DNA of 64,000 bases from Micavibrio aeruginosavorus ARL-13 (GCF_000226315.1 NC_016026.1:1054001-1118000); one strand, 5' to 3'. Numbered from the stretch's first letter, positions 1 through 7,913 are shown. Notes: a model not told the origin generated them from the sequence alone. A program made the numbers and translations.

Positions 1-366
1 GGCGTGTCGGTGTTCAGCAATCAGGGGGAATTTTCTCCGCTGTTGGATGGGCAGCCTGCGCACACTTTGCAAAACGTTTTATCCGGCGATGCGTTTGCCG
101 CGATGACGGACGGTGAACATGGCGCGCATATTGTGACCATCAATGACGTGATGCAAACGCCTGCTGTTCCCGTGACGGATGTGAAGAACACAACCGGGGC
201 CGGGGATCATTACGCCGCCGGATTTCTGTTTGCGCTGTCTCAGGGTATGGATCTGGCCGAATGCGCCCGGTTTGCCGCGCAGCTGGCGGCCCGTAAAGTG
301 GCCGCGCCCGCCAGCCGTCTGGAAAAAGATGTGCTGGCCAGATTTGTGGCGGCGGTTGCGGCCTGA
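1..366 (+). CDS. PfkB-family sugar/nucleoside kinase, C-terminal part (5' end outside window)
   Basis: The reading frame is open from the first base and ends with TGA at 364-366, so only the last ~121 residues are present. It carries the PfkB signature TGAGDHYAAGF, in which the GAGD aspartate is the catalytic base and the anion hole forms around the glycines. This places it in the ribokinase/adenosine kinase family, which phosphorylates a sugar or nucleoside with ATP in the cytosol. The spacing after GAGD and the short helical tail resemble alphaproteobacterial adenosine kinases, but the substrate-binding N-terminal half is missing, so the substrate is not assigned. The next gene starts 141 bases downstream with its own ribosome binding site. 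Confidence 0.85.
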   Translation, partial: GVSVFSNQGEFSPLLDGQPAHTLQNVLSGDAFAAMTDGEHGAHIVTINDVMQTPAVPVTDVKNTTGAGDHYAAGFLFALSQGMDLAECARFAAQLAARKVAAPASRLEKDVLARFVAAVAA

Positions 367-507
367 ATTTAATATATAAAACAATATCTTGCGTGATGCC
401 TTCGCACCGTGCAGGTGCAGCAGGGCTTTTTCTTTAAACGGACCAAGCGCCGGATTAAACTCCCCTTCCGCTGAATGCGGGTACAATAATAAAGGGAGTT
501 TCAAATC

Positions 508-1803
508 ATGCTGATGCGCAAGCCAACCGATTATATCGATACCTATTACCGCGACACCATGCAGGGTGCCCGCGCGTATGATCCGCTGGTTGATAAAATT
601 CAGGCGGATGTGTGCGTGATTGGTGGTGGTCTGGCGGGACTGAACACGGCGCTTGGTTTGGTTGAACGGGGCCGTGGTGCCGTGGTAATCGAAGCCGCAC
701 GCATCGGCTGGGGCGCGTCGGGCCGCAATGGTGGTTTCGTCGCCAAGGGCTATGCCCGCGATTTATCCAGCTTGAAAAAGAAAGTCGGGCTGGATCATGC
801 CCGCGCCTTGGTCAATTTAACCAAGGATGCGCGCGCGATGATCAAACAACGCATCAATGATTTGAATATCCCCTGTGGCCCGCTGCGTCCCGGTGTTTTG
901 ACCGTGTCATGGAAAGACAATCCCGATGCGGTGCGGGCCATCGTCGATGACATGAATGATTCATACGATCTGGGCTTTGAATTCTGGGGCACGAACAAGG
1001 TGCGCGAACAATGCCACACCGATAAATATTTCGACGGCGTGTATTCCCCGGGTGACTTTCAATTCCATCCGCTAACCTATGTCCAGGGTTTGGCCAGCAC
1101 GATCGTGTCCAAAGGTGGCCAGATTTACGAGGGATCCAAAGCAACAAAAATCACCCAGATGCCATCAGGCCGCTGGCGGATCGAGGTCGGCAGCGGTGGC
1201 GTGATTGAGGCCGAACACGTTGTTTTGTGCTGTTCCATCTATGTTGATGGATTGGATAAACGTCTGCGCAATGCGGCGTTTCCGGTGCGCACCTATGTGA
1301 TGGTAACGGAACCCGTTGATCCGGCGGATTTGAAAGCCTCAATCGATACCGAACACGCCATCTACGATATGCGCTTCGCCAGTGATTATTACCGTGTGTT
1401 GCCCGATAATCGCATCATGTGGGGTGGCCGCGTCAGCGTGGGCCGTGATCCGGCGAAGATTGCCGAACTTCTGCACGGCGACATGCTGAAGGTTTATCCG
1501 CAATTGCGCGGCAAGGTGAAAACCGAATATGGCTGGTCCGGTGATCTGTGCTACGCCCCGCACAAAATGCCGCAAATCGGCCAACTGGCCCCGAATTACT
1601 GGTACGCCACCTGCTTCGGCGGCCACGGCCTGGCCCCAACCACAGTAGGCGGCGAAATGATCGCGGGCGCGATTGCGGACAAAGACGACCGCTACAAACT
1701 CTTCTCCCCCTTCGGCCTGAACTTCGCGGGCGGTCCGCTGGCTCCGTATATCGCGCAGAGCGTGTACTGGTGGTGGCGCGCGCGGGATTATATTGGGGGG
1801 TAA
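508..1803 (+). CDS. FAD-dependent oxidoreductase, DAO family (gamma-glutamylputrescine oxidase-like)
   Basis: A 431-residue flavoprotein of the D-amino-acid-oxidase fold. Around residue 35 there is a Rossmann FAD-binding motif, VIGGGLAGLNTA, followed by the acidic end of the second strand (VVIEA). Next comes the GWGASGRNGGF stretch typical of PuuB/OrdL-type oxidases that deaminate amines or N-methylated amino acids. A C-terminal FGGHGLAPTTVGGEMIA segment closes the FAD site, as in the family. The length is normal. GGGAG about 10 bases upstream of ATG 508 supports this start; a second ATG lies two codons later. The substrate cannot be read from the sequence and no polyamine-catabolism genes are adjacent. 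A strong hairpin terminator follows. Confidence 0.85.
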   Translation: MLMRKPTDYIDTYYRDTMQGARAYDPLVDKIQADVCVIGGGLAGLNTALGLVERGRGAVVIEAARIGWGASGRNGGFVAKGYARDLSSLKKKVGLDHARALVNLTKDARAMIKQRINDLNIPCGPLRPGVLTVSWKDNPDAVRAIVDDMNDSYDLGFEFWGTNKVREQCHTDKYFDGVYSPGDFQFHPLTYVQGLASTIVSKGGQIYEGSKATKITQMPSGRWRIEVGSGGVIEAEHVVLCCSIYVDGLDKRLRNAAFPVRTYVMVTEPVDPADLKASIDTEHAIYDMRFASDYYRVLPDNRIMWGGRVSVGRDPAKIAELLHGDMLKVYPQLRGKVKTEYGWSGDLCYAPHKMPQIGQLAPNYWYATCFGGHGLAPTTVGGEMIAGAIADKDDRYKLFSPFGLNFAGGPLAPYIAQSVYWWWRARDYIGG

Positions 1804-1824
1804 TAAGTTCCGTTGGAGTGATTT

Positions 1825-1862
1825 AAAAGCTCTGTAGGCTTTCATGCCTACGGGGCTTTTTT
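1825..1862. terminator. Bidirectional intrinsic terminator
   Basis: The stem GTAGGC/GCCTAC is extended by AAAAGCTC/GGGGCTTTT and flanked by A and T runs on both sides. It lies between the convergent FAD oxidoreductase gene and the minus-strand gene ending at 1861, and can serve both. Confidence 0.85.
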
Positions 1863-2391
1863 ATTGGTTTTTCCTGTACGGTTCTAAGTATTGTACCAGC
1901 TGTTCAATGTTTCTTTTTCCCTTGCCGTAGTCTGTTTTTGTTGTTGGGACTATGGGCGCGCTTTGAATGCTTATAATTGTTACGTCTGTGCCTGGTGCGG
2001 ATAGGGAAATTATAATTTTCTCTCCAAAGCTCTCCCATGTCATCTTCGTGCGGGCGTATACAATACCTTCTTTTATATCTGATTTTGTTATACGCGCATT
2101 GATGGATTGAAGTGCGTTGACACAGTGTTCATGGGTCGCAGGTAAGGTCCCGTTGCAGACAATTTCTGCATTTTGTACGGGCAGGATTTTTTCATTTCCT
2201 CTTCTACTCTTGCTTTCTTTTAAGAGAAGAAAATCGTCCAAGACATGCGCAATCGTCAGTCCCGCTATTGCGGCGCCGATGAAGCCTGCCGCAATTCCGA
2301 ATGCCGGGTGATAAAGAATGCTTAGATAGAAACCCAAAATCGGCCATGTGAAAAATGTCGTAATCGCAAATATTTTTATAAATCTGTTCAT
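1861..2391 (-). CDS. Membrane-anchored protein of unknown function
   Basis: A 176-residue protein with two hydrophobic segments near the N-terminus (about residues 7-27 and 31-50). A polar linker follows (KESKSRRGNEK), then a soluble C-terminal domain (about 70-170). That domain has alternating strands and ends in a D-x-GKxxxNIEQL pattern that I have seen in small membrane-tethered proteins of unknown role. I do not recognise a named family. The DNA is visibly richer in A+T than the flanking genes, and the neighbouring minus-strand gene (2452-3006) shares this bias and is also a membrane protein. The two may form a small horizontally acquired pair. Confidence 0.7.
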   Translation of the reverse strand: MNRFIKIFAITTFFTWPILGFYLSILYHPAFGIAAGFIGAAIAGLTIAHVLDDFLLLKESKSRRGNEKILPVQNAEIVCNGTLPATHEHCVNALQSINARITKSDIKEGIVYARTKMTWESFGEKIIISLSAPGTDVTIISIQSAPIVPTTKTDYGKGKRNIEQLVQYLEPYRKNQ

Positions 2392-2418
2392 TGTGGCTGT
2401 TCGCGAAATTGCATTGGT

Positions 2419-2470
2419 GTCTAATGAATCTATTTTGTGTGTCTAATGAATCTATTTTGTGTGTTTAATG
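2419..2470. repeat. 22-bp tandem repeat, two perfect copies plus a partial third
   Basis: The unit gtctaatgaatctattttgt plus gt occupies 2419-2440 and again 2441-2462 without mismatch. A degraded start of a third copy (gtttaatg) follows. The array covers the stop codon of the minus-strand gene at 2452 and the intergenic space before the next minus-strand gene. It was probably created by slippage. Confidence 0.9.
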
Positions 2471-3006
2471 GCCTTTATTTTTTCAATAAGCATTAATGAC
2501 GCAATGTACGTTGCTGTACAAAAAATAATTAAAGAGAATGTGTTTCCGATAAAGTGTGAAATTCCAGCGCCATCGCCGACAGCGTCGGTGACGATGACAT
2601 ATATGCTTCCTAAGAGGATGGCGCCCGTTACAAATAGCAGGGTGATAACGGTGCCAACAGAAAAAATTTCTGCGCATTCCTTTGCTGACTCTGCAAGAGT
2701 AAGCCTGTTAATCGTTCGCGGGTAATGCCTTACAATTAAAAAATTTTTTGTCATATGGGATAAAATGAATCCGATAACGATGACATTAAGCCAGGATGGA
2801 TGTAGCAAGCTTACTAAAAGAAGAGCGAAAAATAGTGCGTTTATAAAGTGATCCCAAGGCGTGCCTTTTTGAAGAAGAAGGTGTCCTTGTTCATCAAGAA
2901 CAATACCTTTCCCGATGATGCCAAAGGGGTGGAATATTTTTTCTCCGTTTTCTGTGTTCTTAAATTGTAGACGTTGTATTTTTTTGAGAAAAGTCTCTGT
3001 TGTCAT
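2452..3006 (-). CDS. Multi-pass membrane protein of unknown function
   Basis: A 184-residue protein from ATG at 3006. The frame is open further upstream to a TTG at 3111, but that extension is basic and has no good ribosome binding site. A soluble N-terminal stretch of about 60 residues precedes four hydrophobic segments (near residues 57-73, 77-92, 118-140 and 155-175). No motif is recognised. Codon and base composition are AT-rich, like the gene at 1861-2391. The last codons and the stop lie inside a 22-bp tandem repeat, so the C-terminus IKHTK may be a product of that duplication. Confidence 0.65.
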   Translation of the reverse strand: MTTETFLKKIQRLQFKNTENGEKIFHPFGIIGKGIVLDEQGHLLLQKGTPWDHFINALFFALLLVSLLHPSWLNVIVIGFILSHMTKNFLIVRHYPRTINRLTLAESAKECAEIFSVGTVITLLFVTGAILLGSIYVIVTDAVGDGAGISHFIGNTFSLIIFCTATYIASLMLIEKIKAIKHTK

Positions 3007-3229
3007 TGCGGCGCTTTCGTGATGCGGTCTATTTTTCTTTACTGATGTTATCAAGGTGTTTCGTCTAAATAGCGGTTTGTTTCTCTTGAGATTAAAGGCA
3101 AAATCGGGCAATCCAAATTTGTTTGTTTTGTAGTGTTTTTGTTATCCATAATGTCAGAATGGTGTCGCGTGTTGTGTACGGCTGGTTTTGTCGCTTTCTT
3201 TGCGCGGACTTGGTGCTAAACTTCACCCC

Positions 3230-4261
3230 ATGACCGATATTCTCGTTTACATCCATTCTTTGTTATTGGATCCCACCCGCATCCCTCTGGCGATGGGGGC
3301 GATTATGACGGTGGCCATTTTTGGGGTGGCCACGGGGCCTCTGCGGGGGAATGCCAATCCGTTATATTGGGCCGTTGTGAACGGGTTGTTCGGTGGGTTT
3401 GGGGCGCGGTTGGACCGGGTGCAACGCACGCCGGCGGACCTGATGATGCGCGGGTTTTTTGTCACTGTTTTGGGGCTGGGCTTCTTCTATCTGTGCGCGC
3501 GGCTGGCGGCCAGTGCGGCGTTTTTCTATCCGGCGGCGGGGCTGACGGAGGTGGTGCTGCTGTCGCTGTGCCTGAGCGCGGGCACGATCTGGTATGCGTT
3601 GCTGAAACTGTTTTTCGCGTTGAAGGATAAGAAGGTGGGCAAGGGCGCGTATTATACGATCGCGTCCTCCAGCCGGTGCGATTTGTCGGCCAGCGATGAT
3701 TTTACGATTACCCGTGTGGGCATGGCGTTGGCCGCCCGCAATTTTGACAAGGGGCTGGTGGCGCCGGTTCTGTGGTATTTAATCGCCGGATTGCCGGGGG
3801 CGTTTATCTATACCGGGCTGGCCGCACTGGCGTGGCGGTTTGGCAAGGACGGGTTCACCAAGGGGTTCGGGCGTCTGCCGCTGGCGCTGGAACGGCTTAT
3901 GGGCTTTGTTCCGACCCTGCTGGCCGGGTTTTTACTGGCGGTGGCCGGGTTGTTGACCCCGACCGGGGGCATGACCCGGGCCTTTATCGGGATTTTTGGG
4001 GCCGGGAAGGGCCGCGCACCCTATGACCAAGGGGGGCAGCCGGTGACGGCCATGGCCTGGTCCTTAGGGGTCAGTCTGGGCGGGCCGAATCAAGATTTGG
4101 ATGGGTCGGCCCTGCAACGGGCCTGGGTCGGGCCAGAGGGGGCCACAGCCCGGCTGGAGGCCAGCCATTTGCGCCGGGCTATCTATCTGCATTTAATGGC
4201 GGTTTTACTGCTGTTGGCGGCCCTGGGCGGGGGGCTGTTCTGGGGCAGTATCGGGCTGTAA
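3230..4261 (+). CDS. CobD/CbiB-like integral membrane protein, divergent
   Basis: A 343-residue polytopic membrane protein starting at MTDILVYIHSLLLDP. The central segment LAARNFDKGLVAPVLWYLIAG, followed by LPGAFIYTGLAALA, aligns with the CbiB/CobD signature (ENxSDGxVAPxFWYxxxGLPGAxxYKAxNTLDSM) of adenosylcobinamide-phosphate synthase in cobalamin synthesis. However, the NTLDSM box is replaced by LAALAWRF and the N-terminal HPV/R box is not evident. No other cobalamin genes are nearby. I infer a CobD-family paralogue that may have another role. The frame is open upstream to 3188, but ATG 3230 begins the conserved part. The region is very rich in G on the plus strand. Confidence 0.7.
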   Translation: MTDILVYIHSLLLDPTRIPLAMGAIMTVAIFGVATGPLRGNANPLYWAVVNGLFGGFGARLDRVQRTPADLMMRGFFVTVLGLGFFYLCARLAASAAFFYPAAGLTEVVLLSLCLSAGTIWYALLKLFFALKDKKVGKGAYYTIASSSRCDLSASDDFTITRVGMALAARNFDKGLVAPVLWYLIAGLPGAFIYTGLAALAWRFGKDGFTKGFGRLPLALERLMGFVPTLLAGFLLAVAGLLTPTGGMTRAFIGIFGAGKGRAPYDQGGQPVTAMAWSLGVSLGGPNQDLDGSALQRAWVGPEGATARLEASHLRRAIYLHLMAVLLLLAALGGGLFWGSIGL

Positions 4262-4292
4262 AACCCGGCCATTTAAAAGTCATAGGAAACGC

Positions 4293-4322
4293 TTGACTTC
4301 CCCCGGATTCATCGACTATTGT
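4293..4322 (+). promoter_or_regulatory. Candidate sigma-70-type promoter of rpmB
   Basis: TTGACT (4293-4298) and TATTGT (4317-4322) are separated by 18 bases and lie 45 bases ahead of the rpmB start. The -35 element is good and the -10 element is imperfect. Confidence 0.5.
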
Positions 4323-4366
4323 CCGCACCTGTTTTGGAAAACCAGTAAAACTACAGGATTTATGCC

Positions 4367-4762
4367 ATGAGCCGCCGCTGCACCGTAACCGGAAAAGGCG
4401 TTATGACCGGGAACAACGTTTCCCACGCTAAAAACCGCACCCGCCGCCGTTTCCTGCCGAGCGTTAAGCGCACCGGCATGTTCAGCGATATTCTGGGTCG
4501 CTTTGTTGATGTGAAACTGTCCGTCAACGGTATCCGCACGATCGAACATAACGGTGGTCTGGATTCCTACCTGCTGGACACCGCGAAGACGAAGCTGGAC
4601 CCGAAACTGCGCGCTTATCGCCGCACGTTGGACAAAAAAGTCGCTGACGGCGCCGTAAGCCCGGTGAAGTTCGAGAAGAAAGCCATGCCGAAGGGCAAAA
4701 AGGGCAACATCTCGGCGCGTCTGCTGAAGAAAAAAGCTGCGAAAGCGGCTGCCGCGAAATAA
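4367..4762 (+). CDS. rpmB: 50S ribosomal protein bL28 with extended C-terminus
   Basis: It begins MSRRCTVTGKGVMTGNNVSH, then KNRTRRRFLP, the hallmark of alphaproteobacterial bL28, which binds 23S rRNA in the large subunit. The body, to about residue 95, matches the family throughout (ILGRFVDVKLSVNGIRTIEH, GGLDSYLL). At 131 residues it is about 30 longer than usual: the tail after residue 100 is a Lys/Ala-rich extension ending in KKKAAKAAAAK. An ACAGGA ribosome binding site precedes the ATG. The gene is monocistronic, between a promoter-like sequence and a strong terminator. Confidence 0.97.
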   Translation: MSRRCTVTGKGVMTGNNVSHAKNRTRRRFLPSVKRTGMFSDILGRFVDVKLSVNGIRTIEHNGGLDSYLLDTAKTKLDPKLRAYRRTLDKKVADGAVSPVKFEKKAMPKGKKGNISARLLKKKAAKAAAAK

Positions 4763-4790
4763 TCATTCGGCCATCTGGTCCGATTGAATA

Positions 4791-4820
4791 AAAAGCCCCC
4801 GTCACGGGGGCTTTTGTTTT
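4791..4820 (+). terminator. Intrinsic terminator of rpmB
   Basis: AAAAGCCCCC-GTCA-CGGGGGCTTTT is followed by GTTTT. It is a near-perfect 10-bp stem 29 bases after the rpmB stop. Confidence 0.92.
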
Positions 4821-4899
4821 GCGGTTAAGTTTGCAAGCCAAGGCGGATGGCCCTATAAAACAAGCTGATTTTCAACAAGGGATATATGGATAAAAAAGC

Positions 4900-5352
4900 A
4901 TGGCAAAAGCAATTATGTATAAATCTCTGGTCGCGGCGTTTGCCGTCGTAAATGCAATCACGTTTGCGGACAGCGCCATCATCGCGCACACCGTGCATAA
5001 CAGCCCGCATGCGCCGGATGTCAGTTTGGATCAAGTGGGCGTCCAGGCGGGCATGACGCCGCTGATGAATATGTATCAATGGACGGCGAAAGATCTGGAT
5101 GAACGCTCGCTGACGGCGCGTGCACCGCTCAGCTATATCGCCGCCGCATCAGGCGCGGTTTTGCCGCCGGTGCTGGACGGTGTTGTGGGTTTGACCGTAT
5201 CGACGTTGGGTGCCCCGGGCACCGTGCTGGGGCATTGGACTGGTGTTGCCACGGGCAAAACCGTTGCATCGGTATCGCATGCAACGACCCAGGCCGAAAA
5301 GGCGGTGGCCGATCGGTTCAAAACCCAGATGAACCAGTTCCCTAATCTCTAA
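4900..5352 (+). CDS. Small hydrophobic protein of unknown function, possibly exported
   Basis: A 150-residue protein. MAKAIMYKSLVAAFAVVNAI looks like a signal peptide or N-terminal membrane anchor; an alternative start is ATG 4915 (MYKSLV). A second hydrophobic, glycine-rich segment lies around residues 84-108 (YIAAASGAVLPPVLDGVV). The tail is amphipathic (TTQAEKAVADRFKTQM). No family is recognised. The stop is 21 bases before tgt, so the two may be co-transcribed. It comes after the rpmB terminator and so probably has its own promoter in 4821-4899. Confidence 0.7.
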   Translation: MAKAIMYKSLVAAFAVVNAITFADSAIIAHTVHNSPHAPDVSLDQVGVQAGMTPLMNMYQWTAKDLDERSLTARAPLSYIAAASGAVLPPVLDGVVGLTVSTLGAPGTVLGHWTGVATGKTVASVSHATTQAEKAVADRFKTQMNQFPNL

Positions 5353-5373
5353 TCTGAAAGAAACGCGTACCCT

Positions 5374-6558
5374 ATGCTGACCTATCCGAATTTTGCCTTT
5401 GATGTTTTGCATCGTGACCAGAACGGTACGCGCGCGCGTATTGGCCGTCTGGTCACGCCGCATGGCACGATCGAAACGCCGAACTACATTTTCTGCGGGA
5501 CCAAGGGCGCCATTAAAAACCTGTCCCCGATGCAGATGCGCGAGGCGGGTGCGGATATTATTCTGGGCAACACCTATCACCTGATGATCCAGCCAGGCGC
5601 GGATTTGATCGAACGGATGGGCGGTCTGCATGAATTTAACCGTTGGGACGGTCCGATGATGACCGATTCCGGCGGGTTCCAGATTTTTTCGATGGGTCAC
5701 GGTGGCGTTGCCGATGAAATCAAGGGGCGCAGCAATAACAAAGGCCGCGGCAAATCCCTGCTGGAAATTTCGGAAGAGGGCGCACGTTTTAAATCCTATT
5801 GGGATGGCAGCATTCTGAACCTGACGCCGGAAGAGTCTATTTCTATTCAGCGTAAAGTCGGCGCGGACCTGATTTATCAATTCGATGAATGCACGGCGTA
5901 TCACGTCGAACGGTCTTACACCGAAGAATCCATGCACCGCTCCCATCGTTGGGGTGACCGTTCCATCGCGGAATTCGAACGCGGCCATGACGGGCGTCAG
6001 GCGCTGTACGGCATTGTTCAGGGCGGTGTGTACAAGGATCTGCGCGACATCAGTTGTGAATGGACGGCGGAAAAACCGTTCTTCGGTACGGCGATCGGCG
6101 GATGCCTGGGGGGCTCGACGGAAGAGTTTTACGAGATCACCGGATGGTGCGTTGAAAAAATTCATCCAGATCGTCCGGTTCACCTGCTGGGTATCGGGGC
6201 CATCCGCGATATCTTTACCTGCGTTCGCTTGGGGATTGATACGTTTGACTGCGTGTCCCCGACCCGTATTGCCCGCCATGGCTGGGCTTTGACCAAAGGC
6301 GGTTCGGGCCGCATGAATCTGCGCAACGCGCAGTACCGTGAGGACAAGGAGCCTCTGGACGCCTCTCTTGGCATCCCGGCCAGCTCTCAATTCTCCCGCG
6401 CGTATATCCACCACCTGCTCAAGGCGGGCGAATTGCTGGCCAGCCAGCTGATTGCTCAGCATAACGTGGCGGTGATGACCCGTCTGATGCGCGAAATCCG
6501 TGCGGCCATTAAAAACGGCACGCTGGATTCGCTGGAGCGCGAATGGATTGAAGATTAA
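5374..6558 (+). CDS. tgt: tRNA-guanine transglycosylase, atypical (Chlamydia-like, no zinc cysteines)
   Basis: A 394-residue TIM-barrel enzyme that exchanges G34 in GUN anticodons for preQ1 or queuine. The catalytic residues are present: Asp98 in DSGGFQIFS and Asp292 in GIDTFDCVSPTR. The base-pocket loop reads GGCLGG (242-247), with Gly at the position that is Val in preQ1-specific bacterial enzymes. Chlamydial and eukaryotic queuine-type enzymes, as I recall them, also have Gly there. The zinc motif CxCxxC is absent: by alignment through PLD and SRAYIHHL, the cysteines are Leu332, Ile334 and Ser337, while the His ligand is kept (His363). The frame is intact through this region. A 13-residue Gly/Lys/Asn-rich insertion follows ADEIKG. 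Confidence 0.93.
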   Translation: MLTYPNFAFDVLHRDQNGTRARIGRLVTPHGTIETPNYIFCGTKGAIKNLSPMQMREAGADIILGNTYHLMIQPGADLIERMGGLHEFNRWDGPMMTDSGGFQIFSMGHGGVADEIKGRSNNKGRGKSLLEISEEGARFKSYWDGSILNLTPEESISIQRKVGADLIYQFDECTAYHVERSYTEESMHRSHRWGDRSIAEFERGHDGRQALYGIVQGGVYKDLRDISCEWTAEKPFFGTAIGGCLGGSTEEFYEITGWCVEKIHPDRPVHLLGIGAIRDIFTCVRLGIDTFDCVSPTRIARHGWALTKGGSGRMNLRNAQYREDKEPLDASLGIPASSQFSRAYIHHLLKAGELLASQLIAQHNVAVMTRLMREIRAAIKNGTLDSLEREWIED

Positions 6559-6573
6559 GGAATTTGGTGGCCC

Positions 6574-7494
6574 TTATACCGGGCCGCCAGCCTTTAATGT
6601 CGGGTGGGATTGAACCGCGGCGCGGGGCTGGGTGGCCAGCAGCGCATTCAAATCGTCCAGAATGTCGCGGGTCAAGTCCAGATGCTCGTTGCTGTATCCT
6701 GAATCCATCGTGCCCGTTCTTTTCACAGAGTGGGCTTTGCTTTTGAAATTCTCACCATTGGCCAGCCGGGCGAACTGCTCAATGTTGCTGCGGTCGCTGG
6801 CGTGTTTCTTTTCCAGCCCGTCTTGAACAACCGTGATGATGTGTTTCAGGTCGTTCAGGGGCAGGTGCCGTTGTGAATCCAGTGTGTAACCGCCCAACCG
6901 TTCCATCAACCCTTCGTCCAGGTGGGCAATGTCGCTGTTGCTCAAATCATCGTAAAGGCTCTGGATGCTGGAGAACAAGGATGGAGGCAAAATGGCGTAT
7001 CCAAACGGGTTTTCCAGTTTTTGTGCCACGGTGGGGATGGTTGAAATAATGCGGTCGATCCGTTGCGTTACGGTTTTATAGGCTTCAAATTTTTCCTTGG
7101 CGGTGGCAAGCGGGGATTGGCCATTGCATTGCCATTCCATCATGTCGCGCACGTTGGTGCGGCGCATATTCTCGCTGACATCCGCCAATTCTGCAGCGGC
7201 GATATCGTATTCTTTGCGGTAATCGCTCTGTACGGATTCAACAACGGCCAGCATGCGGGCCAGGGATTGCGGTGTGCACGGGTTGTGCAAATCGCGCCAG
7301 AAACTGTCGGAAACCTTGCTCTTTTTGTCGAACGACATCGTGTTGCCGGGAACAAAGCGTTTGTGGCTCAGGGCGTCCCAATAAAACGCGGTCAAATCTT
7401 CTTTCAATGATGCCGGAATCACGACGCTATAGGCTTGCGGTGCTTTGCGTTCGCGGGCGGCCAGATCGAATACATTGCGCGGTGTCTCGGTCAT
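6574..7494 (-). CDS. Unknown protein, paralogue of the gene immediately upstream
   Basis: A 306-residue predicted cytosolic, mostly helical protein with no signal peptide and no recognised domain. Its first ~85 residues match those of the gene at 7491-7913. Both begin with NVF(D/E)(L/I)A followed by a basic linker, contain LHNP/LHSP at a similar distance, and reach YRK at the end of the shared part. The longer protein then adds ~220 residues, including a charged helical stretch (LADVSENMRR) and GLEKKHASDR. The start overlaps the stop of 7491-7913 by four bases (ATGA), indicating translational coupling. It is convergent with tgt, and its stop codon lies in the loop of a GC-rich hairpin at 6566-6588. 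Confidence 0.72.
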   Translation of the reverse strand: MTETPRNVFDLAARERKAPQAYSVVIPASLKEDLTAFYWDALSHKRFVPGNTMSFDKKSKVSDSFWRDLHNPCTPQSLARMLAVVESVQSDYRKEYDIAAAELADVSENMRRTNVRDMMEWQCNGQSPLATAKEKFEAYKTVTQRIDRIISTIPTVAQKLENPFGYAILPPSLFSSIQSLYDDLSNSDIAHLDEGLMERLGGYTLDSQRHLPLNDLKHIITVVQDGLEKKHASDRSNIEQFARLANGENFKSKAHSVKRTGTMDSGYSNEHLDLTRDILDDLNALLATQPRAAVQSHPTLKAGGPV

Positions 7495-7913
7495 CGTGGG
7501 TCTACTCCTGTTTCAGTTTTTTTATTGGGACGTACAAATGTGCGTACGTCCGCTTTTGGTTTATTCTGGATGATGCGGGTCAGGTCGTTCATAACGCCGT
7601 CGATCAAATCGATCACGCGTATATTTCCGCCCTTGCGGTAATAGGGACGGATATCCAGCATCATGGTGTGCAGGTCGCTCATCAACACGGGTGAGTGTAA
7701 ATCATACAGATAGTCGGACAAGCGAATACGCTTCTCCAGCGTGAAACCGTGGGCCTCAAACGCGATATTATCCATCACATGGTCATGCTGAATATGCTCG
7801 TAAATCATCTTCAAGCCCTGACGCACCTCATCGGGCAGGGCCATGGCGGCGCGGGATGGCTTTTTCCCGGCGGCGGAGGCAATCTCAAAGACGTTAGACG
7901 GCTTGTTTTCCAT
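7491..7913 (-). CDS. Unknown protein, short paralogue of the following gene
   Basis: A 140-residue protein beginning MENKPSNVFEIASAAGKKPS. It shares its layout with the N-terminal part of the downstream gene (NVF motif, LYDLHSP, RPYYRK), and is therefore a tandem duplicate lacking the long C-terminal extension. The C-terminal tail is basic and polar (KKTETGVDPR). It is first in a two-gene minus-strand operon with a 4-base overlap. No family is recognised. Confidence 0.7.
   Translation of the reverse strand: MENKPSNVFEIASAAGKKPSRAAMALPDEVRQGLKMIYEHIQHDHVMDNIAFEAHGFTLEKRIRLSDYLYDLHSPVLMSDLHTMMLDIRPYYRKGGNIRVIDLIDGVMNDLTRIIQNKPKADVRTFVRPNKKTETGVDPR

Noticed and set aside
6340-6400. Possibility that the missing zinc motif of tgt is due to a frameshift
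   Set aside because: Conserved sequence on both sides (PLD and SRAYIHHL) is in the same frame with the normal number of residues between, so the substitutions are real codon changes.
6566-6588. Terminator between tgt and the convergent unknown gene
   Set aside because: The GGTGGCCC/GGGCCGCC hairpin has no T run on either strand and overlaps the stop codon of the minus-strand gene.
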